From positions 62,001-126,000 of the forward strand of contig JAIQFO010000006.1 of NCBI GenBank assembly GCA_020073215.1: 64,000 bases of DNA, written 5' to 3'. Position numbers and translations under genes: made by a program. The notes under the pieces are model-generated. The model saw only the letters and a list, made by a program, of their open reading frames with translations, made no database searches and had not been told where the DNA came from. This document shows, piece by piece, positions 56,426 to 64,000 of this stretch (the stretch's first letter is position 1; every line of letters starts with the position of its first letter). Source of the DNA: Terriglobia bacterium (GTDB taxonomy: Bacteria > Acidobacteriota > Terriglobia > Terriglobales > Acidobacteriaceae).

Positions 56426-57397
56426 GTGGCAGAAAACACGGGTATAAGCTGGGCACACGATACGTGGAATCCGTGGATGGGGTGCGATAAGGTTGGGCCT
56501 GAGTGCCGCCATTGCTACATCGACCGCCAGAAATGTTTCAACGGTGAGCGTGAAGCATTTGGTTCGGTTAATCGCACCAAGACCACTTGGGACAATCCGC
56601 ACAAATGGGAAATTGATTGCGCCATCCACAACTACGCCAAGCGGGTGTTCACCTGTTCGATAAGCGACTTCTTCCACGCCAAGGCTGACGCATGGCGGGA
56701 TGAGGCATGGCGCATTATCAAAAAATCGTCCCGTCTCGCTTGGTTAATCCTCACCAAGCGTCCCGCGCTGATCGAATCACGCCTACCTGCGGATTGGGGC
56801 GAGGGGTATCCCAACGTTTGGCTAGGCGTTTCGACGGGCTGCAACAAGACGCTGCACAGGATGGATATGCTTCGCAAGATTCCTGCGGCGGTGCGTTGGG
56901 TGAGCACGGAGCCTTTGCTGGAAGACGTCTCACAGGACATCAACTTCGATGGGTTTCACTGGGTCGTAACAGGCGGGGAGAGCGGCTTCGGGGAAGAGTA
57001 TATGTACGACCCTAAAGATGATTGGCGCATGGTCACGAGAAAGATAAGTGTGGACAACGATGATATTGACCTGCCATTGAATCCTAACTATAAAATAGTC
57101 CAAGTCCCAGCCGCGAAAGAGACTGTCTTGGGTCGCCGCACGATGATGCTGAAATGGGCGGAAAACCTGCGCGATGTGACCAAGGCGGCGGGCCTGGCGT
57201 TTATGTTTAAGCAAGTGACGGCACCTAATAGCGGCGTCGGCGTGAATGCGTTAGGCCGCGATTGGCACGAGTTCCCCCCTGCGCCTCACGGACTAGCTTG
57301 GGCACCACGGAATCCCATCCCTGCAAAGAATCACTGGACGGACGTGCAAATCGAGAACCTGTGGACGGAACAAAACCAGCGCAAATCTGGTGTTTGA
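56426..57397 (+). CDS. Phage Gp37/Gp68 family (DUF5131) protein
   Basis: 323 residues from a GTG with AGGAG six bases upstream. The signature is an N-terminal WAHDTWNPWMGCDKVGPECRHCY with Cys spaced C-x6-C-x2-C, as in the family, which has a radical-SAM-like three-Cys appearance. LAWLILTKRPALIESRLPAD and VWLGVSTGCNKTLHRMDMLR follow, then WVVTGGESGFG. In phages and islands, such proteins are often paired with a three-Cys-motif partner protein. No such partner is seen here. The activity of the family is not established. Confidence 0.85.
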   Translation: MAENTGISWAHDTWNPWMGCDKVGPECRHCYIDRQKCFNGEREAFGSVNRTKTTWDNPHKWEIDCAIHNYAKRVFTCSISDFFHAKADAWRDEAWRIIKKSSRLAWLILTKRPALIESRLPADWGEGYPNVWLGVSTGCNKTLHRMDMLRKIPAAVRWVSTEPLLEDVSQDINFDGFHWVVTGGESGFGEEYMYDPKDDWRMVTRKISVDNDDIDLPLNPNYKIVQVPAAKETVLGRRTMMLKWAENLRDVTKAAGLAFMFKQVTAPNSGVGVNALGRDWHEFPPAPHGLAWAPRNPIPAKNHWTDVQIENLWTEQNQRKSGV

Positions 57398-57743
57398 GGA
57401 ACAGGCATAAAGTTTGGCGTCGGCTGTGGTGCGGAGGCAAATCCCGCGATGGCCTGTTGGGATAATTGTCCGGCTCATGAAGTACCGGCGGCTTAGACCT
57501 CTTTAGGGGTGCGACGACCCCTTGCCTCCGAACCCGACTGTGACAGAGTCACGGTCCGACCCCACGCGGGGGCGGCATCTTCGAACCGTCCGATCCCCCG
57601 GCACAAAACAAAAGGCATTCCAGTTTCGCGGGGAGCCAGTATTACCCAAGTGGAGGTAAGAAAACATGTCAAAGAAGCAAAGAAGAGAAGCGACTAACAG
57701 AAGTGCTTCTTAAGAAAATCAACCTGCAACGAGGGGAGGCGAT
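57398..57743. other. Structured-looking non-coding stretch
   Basis: About 350 bases between the DUF5131 gene and the next gene. Several GC hairpins can be drawn: CCCC-ACGC-GGGG, GTGAC-AGA-GTCAC and GGGGG...CCCCC around 57566-57598, and GCGG...CCGC at 57431. It contains TTCGAAC but no tRNA fold can be completed. A 15-residue frame (57666-57713, MSKKQRREATNRSAS) has a good GGAGG and may be a real small peptide. Confidence 0.35.
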
Positions 57744-58106
57744 ATGAACCACGACGAGGTATTGAAGAAAGCGATTAAGTCGCAGGGCGAAGAGGGAGTG
57801 ATTGTGCACAAGTGCCAGATGCCATTGGACGGGTCTGCCTACATCAAGTGGGACACGATGAAGCTAGTCGTGGACAAGGTTGAGAAGGGCGGCAACCTTG
57901 AGATGCAGGTATGGGGCGGTCTCTGCGGCGAGGCGGAAAGCGAGCGCTGCGGCCGCCCAGCGGAGAACATCGTCGTGTGCAAGGAAAACCCAGAAGTCAT
58001 TCATGCCGCCCGTGGCTGGACTTACCTGACGGGCTGTGGCGGCCACCACATATGCGACAGTTGCATGGACAGGCTGTGGGGCATGACCTGCGTGCAGAAG
58101 CAGTAG
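57744..58106 (+). CDS. Small Cys-rich hypothetical protein of the element
   Basis: 120 residues; ATG 57744 preceded by GAGGGGAGG. Cysteines occur in pairs or clusters (CGRPAENIVVC, TGCGGHHICDSCMDRLWGM), with CxxC and His nearby, suggesting a zinc site in the C-terminal half. No family is recognised. It is the first of a tight run of small genes on this strand. Confidence 0.6.
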   Translation: MNHDEVLKKAIKSQGEEGVIVHKCQMPLDGSAYIKWDTMKLVVDKVEKGGNLEMQVWGGLCGEAESERCGRPAENIVVCKENPEVIHAARGWTYLTGCGGHHICDSCMDRLWGMTCVQKQ

Positions 58107-58206
58107 ATTATTCGTTCCCCGGCTCGAGGTAGTCGCCGAGCAGCAGGCTGAGGTCGGCGTAGACCAGGGGTCGTACGGCTTCCTGATCGCTAGGTCACGC
58201 TTCGCG

Positions 58207-58386
58207 TTGGCGGGCAGTTCAGGAGTCCGAGGCTGCAGCAGAAGCCTCACCGATAAGTACAAGGCACTCGCCATTGACGTTGCCACGGGCGGGCATATTG
58301 CTGCCGCGCATCGTGCCGAGGAAGAGATCACCGTCAATGCGCCAGCCGCGCCGTTGCAACCAGAGCCATCGGTTGCGACGGCGTAA
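58207..58386 (+). CDS. Possible small protein, weak start
   Basis: A 59-residue frame from a TTG at 58207 (the frame is open to ~58083 with no ATG). The end DKYKALAIDVATGGHIAAAH and the Pro/Ala-rich tail (NAPAAPLQPEPSVATA) look coding-like. Its TAA overlaps the ATG of the next small frame (TAATG at 58384-58388), which supports translational coupling. The true start may be an unusual codon upstream, or the frame may be a remnant. Confidence 0.3.
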   Translation: MAGSSGVRGCSRSLTDKYKALAIDVATGGHIAAAHRAEEEITVNAPAAPLQPEPSVATA

Positions 58387-58535
58387 TGAGTGAGGGCACG
58401 GAAGATCGTGCCCCACAAGTTTTCAGCACCCAACTGCAAGGGCAGGGTGCAGCGCCGGCAACGGCATCGCGGCCCTGGATTACCGTTGATGGCGAACTAA
58501 ATCGAGTATTAAAGGAGCATGGCGCAAATGGCTAG
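58386..58535 (+). CDS. Possible 49-residue protein overlapping its neighbours
   Basis: ATG 58386 lies within the stop of the preceding frame; the product (ending with VDGELNRVLKEHGANG) has no family match. Its stop (58533-58535) overlaps the start region of the next gene. Tight overlap suggests a real small-gene cluster, as in phage-like elements. Confidence 0.35.
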   Translation: MSEGTEDRAPQVFSTQLQGQGAAPATASRPWITVDGELNRVLKEHGANG

Positions 58536-58740
58536 AACGATATATTTCCCCGATCTATCTCAACAACTACAGGGCGCTCTCTGGCAGTTCGACAGCGTCT
58601 ATGACTTAGGCAACGGCACCGCGTTGGCGATCGATTACCCCGATTACGGGAACCCCGCTGATACGTGCCCCAACCACCGCCCTATCGTCGCCGTCATCAG
58701 CTTGGACACGGGCGAGGAGCTCATAAGAAAGGAACTCTAA
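58528..58740 (+). CDS. Small hypothetical protein
   Basis: 70 residues from ATG 58528, with AAGGAG (58512-58517) ten bases upstream; a second ATG at 58519 is too close to the ribosome-binding site. Sequence: MARTIYFPDLSQQLQG..., acidic and aromatic-rich in the middle (AIDYPDYGNPADTCP). It overlaps the preceding frame. No family recognised. Confidence 0.5.
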   Translation: MARTIYFPDLSQQLQGALWQFDSVYDLGNGTALAIDYPDYGNPADTCPNHRPIVAVISLDTGEELIRKEL

Positions 58741-58799
58741 AAGCATGAAGCGTTCCGTCGATTTCGCCAAGAAGGTCTGTAACACAAAGGGAGAAACCA

Positions 58800-59234
58800 A
58801 TGCCCCAACCATGTAAATACAGACCCGCAGCCACGGTGAACCGTGAAGGCGTCAAGCCCGATCCCACATCCGCCGCTCGAATGCGGGCGTACCGCAAGCG
58901 GAAACTTAACGCTGAGCGTGAAGCCGAGAGAACATTCGATAAAGCCTACCAAGCCGCCTACGAGCAACGGCAACGAGAAGGCCGAGCCCATATTTTCACC
59001 GGTCCCGACTCACCGCTCTGGGAGTTTTACCGAATGCTTGGTCTCAGACCGCTTGAAGGCGAAGTGATGGGCTGCGAAGCTATACGGCAAGCGTGGAAAC
59101 GTAACGCCGCTCGTCTACATCCAGATCGTCCTGACGGCGATGCAGTTAAGGCGGCGAGGCTAAATGAACTTCGGGCAATGGTAATGAAAATAAGAGGTTG
59201 GAATCATAACGAAGGAGTTACAAATGAGCATTGA
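58800..59234 (+). CDS. Small J-domain (DnaJ-like) protein
   Basis: 144 residues; GGGAGA precedes ATG 58800. The C-terminal half reads as a J domain: EFYRMLGLRPLEGEV, then EAIRQAWKRNAARLHPDRP with the HPD motif at residues 107-109. The N-terminal half is Arg/Lys-rich and helical (MRAYRKRKLNAEREAERTF). J-domain proteins activate Hsp70 (DnaK). In phages, such proteins can recruit host DnaK for replication. No G/F-rich or zinc-finger region is present. The stop overlaps the next start by 11 bp. Confidence 0.75.
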   Translation: MPQPCKYRPAATVNREGVKPDPTSAARMRAYRKRKLNAEREAERTFDKAYQAAYEQRQREGRAHIFTGPDSPLWEFYRMLGLRPLEGEVMGCEAIRQAWKRNAARLHPDRPDGDAVKAARLNELRAMVMKIRGWNHNEGVTNEH

Positions 59235-59616
59235 TAGGTTTTACAAATTCGAAGACGGCAAGCGGGTCGAAATGCCCCGCATCTATGTGAATAACGATCC
59301 TGCATCGTGCCGCATCGACGGTTACGATACCGCAGGTGACTTCAAGGTTTATCTCCACCACGGCGGCGATGTCACCTTCAAGGATTGCGAGGAGAAAGGC
59401 TTCCATCAAGTGGACGACTGCTATTTCTTTCGCACGCTCAAAGAAGCTCGGGCTTTTTGTGAAGGTGGTTGGAAGAAATATAAATTCACGGGCGAATACG
59501 CAGATGACATGACAGCAAGCATCTACGTTCACGACCACTCGAATAAGAGGGGCACCATTCTCGCCAACTTCGAGGACAGCAAACTAACCGCAGGACTGGA
59601 GAAAACAAATGAGTGA
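59224..59616 (+). CDS. Hypothetical protein of the element (overlapping genes)
   Basis: 130 residues; AAGGAG lies within the preceding J-domain gene. MSIDRFYKFEDGKRVEMPRI and HHGGDVTFKDCEEKGFHQVD suggest a beta-rich fold. No family is recognised. The stop overlaps the next start by 8 bp, so this gene sits between two overlaps, pointing to translational coupling. Confidence 0.6.
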   Translation: MSIDRFYKFEDGKRVEMPRIYVNNDPASCRIDGYDTAGDFKVYLHHGGDVTFKDCEEKGFHQVDDCYFFRTLKEARAFCEGGWKKYKFTGEYADDMTASIYVHDHSNKRGTILANFEDSKLTAGLEKTNE

Positions 59617-60208
59617 AATCCACGACTTGAACTTCAAACTCGACAGCATCGTTTCCGCTCACAAAAAGGAGAGTGATGCCGAGGCGGAAATCGTTTACGA
59701 ACGTCCGCATCGCTTCCCAATATTTGACGCCAACCGCAATAAGCTGTATGAGGCGGCGAAGATCATCGGCGAGATGTGGTGTAATCTCGACGCCAATGAC
59801 CCTGACCCCGATCTTGAAGACGACGAATTTGTCTACCGTGGCGGCGTCATCATGCTCACTTTCAGGTACTACAGCCCCTATGCGGATGGCTGGGTTGATC
59901 TGACCTACAACCAAGTCATCACCGACATCTTCTACGGTCAACGCTGGTATCACCAGCACAAGACATGGAACGACGTGATGGCTGAGTTGGATAAGGATGC
60001 CAAAGCCAAGGAAGCGGCAAGGAGCACACAACTGTCAGTGAACTCAAAGGGCAAGAGGTATTGCGATTGTGAAGTCTGTGACAGCATGACCGAGGCTGGC
60101 TGCCCTAATGCACCCACGCTCGACACGGGCGGCAAGTACTATTGCCACTGGTGTGCACCATACCCCAACGGGCCTGAAGGCCCAACGAACCGTCACGAGA
60201 CCCGGTGA
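59609..60208 (+). CDS. Hypothetical protein with Cys-rich C-terminus
   Basis: 199 residues; the start overlaps the previous stop by 8 bp. The N-terminal ~120 residues are mixed alpha/beta (EIVYERPHRFPIFDANRNKL; EDDEFVYRGGVIMLTFRYYS). The last ~50 contain CDCEVCDSMTEAGCP and YYCHWCAPYP, likely a zinc site. No family recognised. Confidence 0.55.
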   Translation: MSEIHDLNFKLDSIVSAHKKESDAEAEIVYERPHRFPIFDANRNKLYEAAKIIGEMWCNLDANDPDPDLEDDEFVYRGGVIMLTFRYYSPYADGWVDLTYNQVITDIFYGQRWYHQHKTWNDVMAELDKDAKAKEAARSTQLSVNSKGKRYCDCEVCDSMTEAGCPNAPTLDTGGKYYCHWCAPYPNGPEGPTNRHETR

Positions 60209-60286
60209 AGAGTCTAGACGACGCCGGAATCAACGATCACATCGTGGATGCCGGCCGAAAACTGAAATGCACCGGTACGTGACAAC

Positions 60287-61567
60287 ATGGGGACCATATA
60301 CCTGCTTCACTTCGATCAAAAGATCGGCCGCAGCCAACACTATCTTGGTTGGACGAGGAACCTGGACCAGCGTCTCGACGACCATCGTACCGGTCGCGGC
60401 GGCAAAACCACGGCGAGGTTTCGCGCGGCCGGTATCGGCTTCGAGCTGGCTGCACAGTGGTCAGGCTCCCCGGACGACGAGAAGCGCTTCAAGAACAGGA
60501 GCCTGCGATCGCTTTGCTCGATCTGCAAGGAGAAAACAATGACAGTACTCGAAGCAATGCAGCAGAATGCAGACGTAAACAGAAAAGTGACGATGTCACT
60601 CACGGATCTAACCCGCGTGACCAAGAACTCGCGCTCTCGGGTCAGACAAGAGCTGAAGACTCTGCTGGACGGAGGCAAGATGACCGTCTCCAGCAAGGGT
60701 GATGCCGGCCGGAACAAAACGGTCTACCAACTTGCACTGTGCGTGCCGTTGCCTGCCACTGTGCAGGAAAACTGTGCACAGCACAGTGCCGCCCAGTCAA
60801 TTCGCACAGCGGAGCAAGATACAACTAACTCTGTTGAATCGACGGAACTTAACACAGTCCCACCACACAGTGCCGTGCGCACAGTTCAAGCCGGTGATTC
60901 CGCCCAGTCAAATGGCTCCTCCAGTGACGGCAGTCCGGTACTAAACGCACAGACCGCGCACGCCACCTCTATGCCTCCCGCGTTGTTGTTCTTCAAAGAC
61001 GTCGAGGGTATAGGTCCCTGCCTCGACCTGACCCGCCACTACATCGCCGATCTTGAGATCGTGAATCTCGCGCTCCGCTATCCGGAGTGGTCATCCAAAC
61101 ATTTTCATTCCGGCACGCTTAGCGTCTTTCATATTCCTTACCGTGACTCCAGGGTCGAGGACACCTTCCATGCGCTCCTATTCTTCCCTGGTAACGCGGC
61201 TGACTCAAAGGTTTGCGACCGGTGCAACCCGAACTCAGCTTCTCCCAGCTCACTTTGCCGCCAGCACCTACTAATGCACCAGTTACGCAGTGCGTTCCCC
61301 AGCGCCGTAGAAGTTCACGCCCAGGTTTGCCGGATAGACAAATACGCCCAAGCACTATATGACGTGCGCCGCTTCTGCACTCACTGTGCCGGCTCATCGT
61401 TGCCGGCAGGCATGTTCCCGGGCTTCGAGTACGTGCCGCATGAGCGTCCCATCAGTCCCAATGTCAGTACCCCCCAAGGTGTTGCCGATCCTGCGTGTTC
61501 CGCCGGCTCTAGGCAAGATTCTGTGCATGCGGACAGGGGCGCTGCGCCGGCTTCCGAAACTGCCTAG
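60287..61567 (+). CDS. GIY-YIG nuclease fused in frame to a HTH/Cys-rich protein
   Basis: 426 residues. Residues 1-~84 match a small GIY-YIG nuclease: MGTIYLLHF, then HYLGWTRNLDQRLDDHRTGR and the GIGFELAAQWSG segment, ending SLCSICKEK. From residue 85 the frame continues without a stop as MTVLEAMQQNADVN, with AAGGAG (60527-60532) six bases before that ATG. This is a perfect internal start for a separate ~340-residue protein. Residues 85-160 look like a winged helix (SLTDLTRVTKNSRSRVRQEL). Two CxxC pairs (CDRCNP, CTHCAG) lie downstream. No ribosome-binding site precedes the first ATG. Confidence 0.6.
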   Translation: MGTIYLLHFDQKIGRSQHYLGWTRNLDQRLDDHRTGRGGKTTARFRAAGIGFELAAQWSGSPDDEKRFKNRSLRSLCSICKEKTMTVLEAMQQNADVNRKVTMSLTDLTRVTKNSRSRVRQELKTLLDGGKMTVSSKGDAGRNKTVYQLALCVPLPATVQENCAQHSAAQSIRTAEQDTTNSVESTELNTVPPHSAVRTVQAGDSAQSNGSSSDGSPVLNAQTAHATSMPPALLFFKDVEGIGPCLDLTRHYIADLEIVNLALRYPEWSSKHFHSGTLSVFHIPYRDSRVEDTFHALLFFPGNAADSKVCDRCNPNSASPSSLCRQHLLMHQLRSAFPSAVEVHAQVCRIDKYAQALYDVRRFCTHCAGSSLPAGMFPGFEYVPHERPISPNVSTPQGVADPACSAGSRQDSVHADRGAAPASETA

Positions 61568-62121
61568 CCCTTTTGCTAGGTCTGTGGGGCCCTAGGCTGC
61601 TGCAGCCCGAGCGCCAGCATTCTGGCCACCTGGTGCCGCGCTCCAAGAGCGGGCGCTGGTACTAGCCGCAACCGGCAACGTAGTTATTATTACGGCCCGG
61701 TGATTACCGCCCGGACTTCCAACGCTGACTTTGAAAAGTTGCTATCTGCTGCCGCGATGGAAGCGCGGGTGATTTCGCCGAAGGGCTAGCGCGCCCGCGC
61801 GCCCACAGCTTTCCGCCCGGCAAAGTGAATTACCCCTGGCTCTATGCCCGGCGGAGCAACGCGACGCCCGATTCCCAAACCTTGCGCTGTTTTGGGCGCC
61901 AGCCGGGAATTAGGCTGGCAGACGAGGCGCAGTCCTTTCTCCGCCACGCTGGGCGTTACGCTCCGGCAATCAACTCACCTTGCTCGCCCTTCTCTTAGTT
62001 TGAATCCAATCCCGGCAACATCATCATGTTTTCCCAATTCCAATTGCTTATGTGAGAGCAACTCGTGCCCACCTGCGTGCGATTCGCTCCAGATGTTAAT
62101 TCACCCTAGTGAGGCAATTAA
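61568..62121. other. Intergenic stretch, no confident gene
   Basis: About 550 bases. Frames on both strands are short and interrupted. A 94-codon plus-strand frame at 61844-62128 has no motif. There are GC-rich inverted repeats (GCGCCAGC near 61611 and GCGCTGG near 61655). I see no iterons, origin motif or clear promoter. Confidence 0.4.
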
Positions 62122-62784
62122 ATGTTAGAAGCCACCGAGCAATGTCAGGACGCAGTCCTTGCAGAATCCCAAGTCCCCGAAATACCCCAGCCAGAAACTC
62201 CATCGCAGGACGAAATAGCCCTGACTGACCAGATCGTCCAGCTTTGGCAAATTCATCTGGATTTTCGAGCCTCGATCAAGAACGAAACGCAAAAGTTCCG
62301 TAGCCTACGCGACGAACTCGCCAGACATCTCTCCGAGATGAAACAAGTGCTCGCAAAACCGGGCCGTAATGGTCAGTGGTCATCATTCTTGAAAGAGCAC
62401 AAAATTCCCCGCGGCACGGCGGACAGGCTCGTTCAAAAGTACGAGCGGACTCTCAGCACGCACGCAAATTGCCTCACCGAGCAATTAGCCGAGCCCACAG
62501 AGGAAGAAATCCAGAAACTTTTTTTCAAGGTTTTCCCGAAGCTGCGCTGGGTACTTCGCACCCCACAAAGCGTCTACCGCTTCATAGATCTGCTGTCCTT
62601 ATCCAGCGATGGAATATGTCGTCGGCTGACTGAGGAAGGGCTCCTTCTTATCAAACCTCTGGCACAATCACAATCTGATGCTCCGCAAGACCTAGCCATG
62701 GAGCCCTCGCCTGGAGAAACAGCGATCGAGTCCCAGATGGTTTCGGCGCCTTCAATGGTCGAGTCAGATGGCGAGTTGATGTGA
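62122..62784 (+). CDS. Helical hypothetical protein of the element (DUF3102-like look)
   Basis: 220 residues; start ATG 62122 preceded by GAGGCAATTAA. Residues ~35-115 are helical: DFRASIKNETQKFRSLRDEL, then FLKEHKIPRGTADRLVQKYE and QKLFFKVFPKLRWVLRTPQS. By eye the arrangement resembles that of the protein at 55263-56342, though identity is low. The acidic, Ser/Pro-rich C-terminus (SPGETAIESQMVSAPS) is probably disordered. Confidence 0.55.
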   Translation: MLEATEQCQDAVLAESQVPEIPQPETPSQDEIALTDQIVQLWQIHLDFRASIKNETQKFRSLRDELARHLSEMKQVLAKPGRNGQWSSFLKEHKIPRGTADRLVQKYERTLSTHANCLTEQLAEPTEEEIQKLFFKVFPKLRWVLRTPQSVYRFIDLLSLSSDGICRRLTEEGLLLIKPLAQSQSDAPQDLAMEPSPGETAIESQMVSAPSMVESDGELM

Positions 62785-63320
62785 CAGTGGAACTGCAGGG
62801 TCCGCGAAATCGTCGAGTGGTCCAGCGTCCATTGTCGGACGATCCCCAGAAACGTCCGTAGCGCGTGGGGGTGCAGTACAGCCTGGTGAGGAAGGGGCTG
62901 ATTAATTATTGACACACACCCAGACTGAAATCACTGCTTGCCCTGGCTGCGAGACGTGCCCGGGGCAAAAGCCGCGTGCTGGTCCTCAAAAAGTAGGCCG
63001 CTTAACGTGACCGGCACTAAATGCAACCACGCAGAACCAGCCGGCAACCGCCCTCAGGCGAATTGCCGCAGGTCCTACGGACTGTCCCCAGCCTGAGACG
63101 TAGCCTTGCCTCGTTGCTGATGTTTTCTAGAGTAAGCCTTCGGAAATCTGTAAACGCTGTTGTATCAACTAGTTGCGGCTATCGATTTTGGAGTTTTAAT
63201 TGGTAGAATAGGGGTAGTGAACACCCTTTCGTCCGCAGCCCTCAGATACGATAACTCCCTATTTTTCAGTACTTTTCTGGCACTTGTGAAAACCGCCACC
63301 AGTTTAGGGGGGAAATCAGA
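62785..63320. other. Intergenic stretch, no confident gene
   Basis: About 540 bases. A short frame reads ACPGCETCPG near 62938 with only a TTG start (33 codons); it is not convincing. The stretch near 63150-63210 is AT-rich and may contain the promoter of the next gene, with TAGAAT at 63204-63209 and no good -35. Confidence 0.4.
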
Positions 63321-63908
63321 ATGAACGAGTGCCAGCCGATCGAACCACGCCTGCAGGTCGAGATTAATGGCATGCGGGCCAAGTCTGTGCGCCTGCGATC
63401 TCATCCGGGCGCGCCCCGTGACTTCGATGTGGTTGTTGAGGACCCGTGGCTGGGAGTCTTCGCCCTCCACCGCCAGTTCGATCTGCTTGCGAAAGAAGAA
63501 GGTTCGGAGTGGCGCGCGGTAACGTTGGATGAGCTCCGGAGCATTCTTCTAGCAAACAGAGGTGTTCGGGATACCGATGACGAGAGAAACGACCATCAAA
63601 CACTTGAGCTCACCCCACCTGGCGAGCCGAATGAATTCGCTGGGGCCGGCCCGAAACTGGTTCGGTTGGGAACGATCATCGGCCTAGATGCATGTGTCCA
63701 ACGCATTGCAACTCTCTTTTATAGGGCTTCGATTCCGCACCTCAGGGCAGGAGCAACCTTCGTCGTTCCATCCATGCTAAATGCCCGGGAGTGTTTGCTT
63801 CGAGCCGGCTTTTGCCAGGACCAGCGGTACGAGTCCGTTCTGTTCGACCCCGAGAGCAAAATTGCGATTCGACTATTGGAGCGCGACCCGCGAGCGCTTC
63901 TACGATAG
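63321..63908 (+). CDS. Hypothetical protein at the right edge
   Basis: 195 residues; ATG 63321 with AGGGGGGA upstream. Features: a beta-rich N-terminus (RLQVEINGMRAKSVRLRS) and a helical middle (HRQFDLLAKEEGSEWRAV). The C-terminal part reads FVVPSMLNARECLLRAGFCQ. No family is recognised. Just downstream, AAGGAG (63953-63958) and GTG 63971 may open another gene cut by the window edge. Confidence 0.55.
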   Translation: MNECQPIEPRLQVEINGMRAKSVRLRSHPGAPRDFDVVVEDPWLGVFALHRQFDLLAKEEGSEWRAVTLDELRSILLANRGVRDTDDERNDHQTLELTPPGEPNEFAGAGPKLVRLGTIIGLDACVQRIATLFYRASIPHLRAGATFVVPSMLNARECLLRAGFCQDQRYESVLFDPESKIAIRLLERDPRALLR

Positions 63909-64000
63909 TTGACCGGGTAATTTCCTCCCCCAACAACTGAGATCGAAAACGGAAGGAGATTTGACCGATCGTGGCAATCAGTGGAACACCGTTCGAGCGG

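Noticed and set aside
57540..57610. tRNA-like segment with TTCGAAC
   Set aside because: The T-stem does not pair and no acceptor stem or CCA end can be drawn, so it was treated as structured non-coding DNA.
61844..62128. 94-codon plus-strand frame
   Set aside because: Low-complexity Pro/Ser composition, overlaps the start of the next gene, and has no homologous motif.
62930..63030. Small Cys-rich frame ACPGCETCPG
   Set aside because: Only 33 codons with a TTG start and no supporting ribosome-binding site.

Overview
The window is a high-GC bacterial chromosome segment, most likely from a soil Acidobacteriota close to the Terriglobia/Koribacter group. That placement is an inference. It rests on two very large TonB-dependent receptors with an N-terminal carboxypeptidase-regulatory (Oar-like) domain, a sulfatase-fold protein carrying TPRs, PIG-L deacetylase and Pr6Pr-type proteins, and a dense scatter of short palindromic intergenic repeats with GTAGAGACGCGG or GTCATCCTGAGC cores. 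No rRNA genes, CRISPR arrays or transposases were seen.

Positions 1-52,900 look like ordinary chromosome. From the left: the end of a TPR protein, a PIG-L deacetylase, an APC permease, an MFS exporter and a DinB-like protein; an amino-acid block (thrC-thrB, a cupin, an SDR, ilvE-like, cystathionine gamma-synthase-like); a LacI-type regulator next to a TonB receptor with a candidate promoter and operator; a GAF-TM-AMIN protein; a degraded homocitrate/isopropylmalate-synthase tail; an aldehyde dehydrogenase flanked by two copies of one palindrome; truA; a TolC-type efflux protein; a GT2 glycosyltransferase; a methyltransferase; an acyl-CoA mutase large subunit with isobutyryl-CoA-mutase-like specificity residues; a twice-frameshifted ORF6N gene; CYTH, Pr6Pr, sulfotransferase, TonB, AlkA-like and cold-shock genes; a GT39-like membrane protein; the sulfatase-fold/TPR protein; a second TonB receptor; a LolA-like gene, serS, a PafA-like phosphatase, pyrD, hutU and hutI.

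At 52,921 there is a tRNA-Phe(GAA) gene. From its 3' end to the right edge the content changes sharply. A tyrosine recombinase lies 84 bp away, reading toward the tRNA. Beyond it are small, often overlapping genes of unknown function, a phage Gp37/Gp68 (DUF5131) protein behind a three-hairpin leader, a J-domain protein, a GIY-YIG nuclease fused in frame to a helix-turn-helix/Cys-rich protein, and two Lys-rich helical proteins. I read this as the left arm of an element integrated in tRNA-Phe whose right end is outside the window. It is the region most likely to hold something undescribed.

Limits: all family assignments come from reading motifs by eye. No database search, structure prediction or folding was run. 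Starts were chosen from Shine-Dalgarno-like sequences and expected N-termini.
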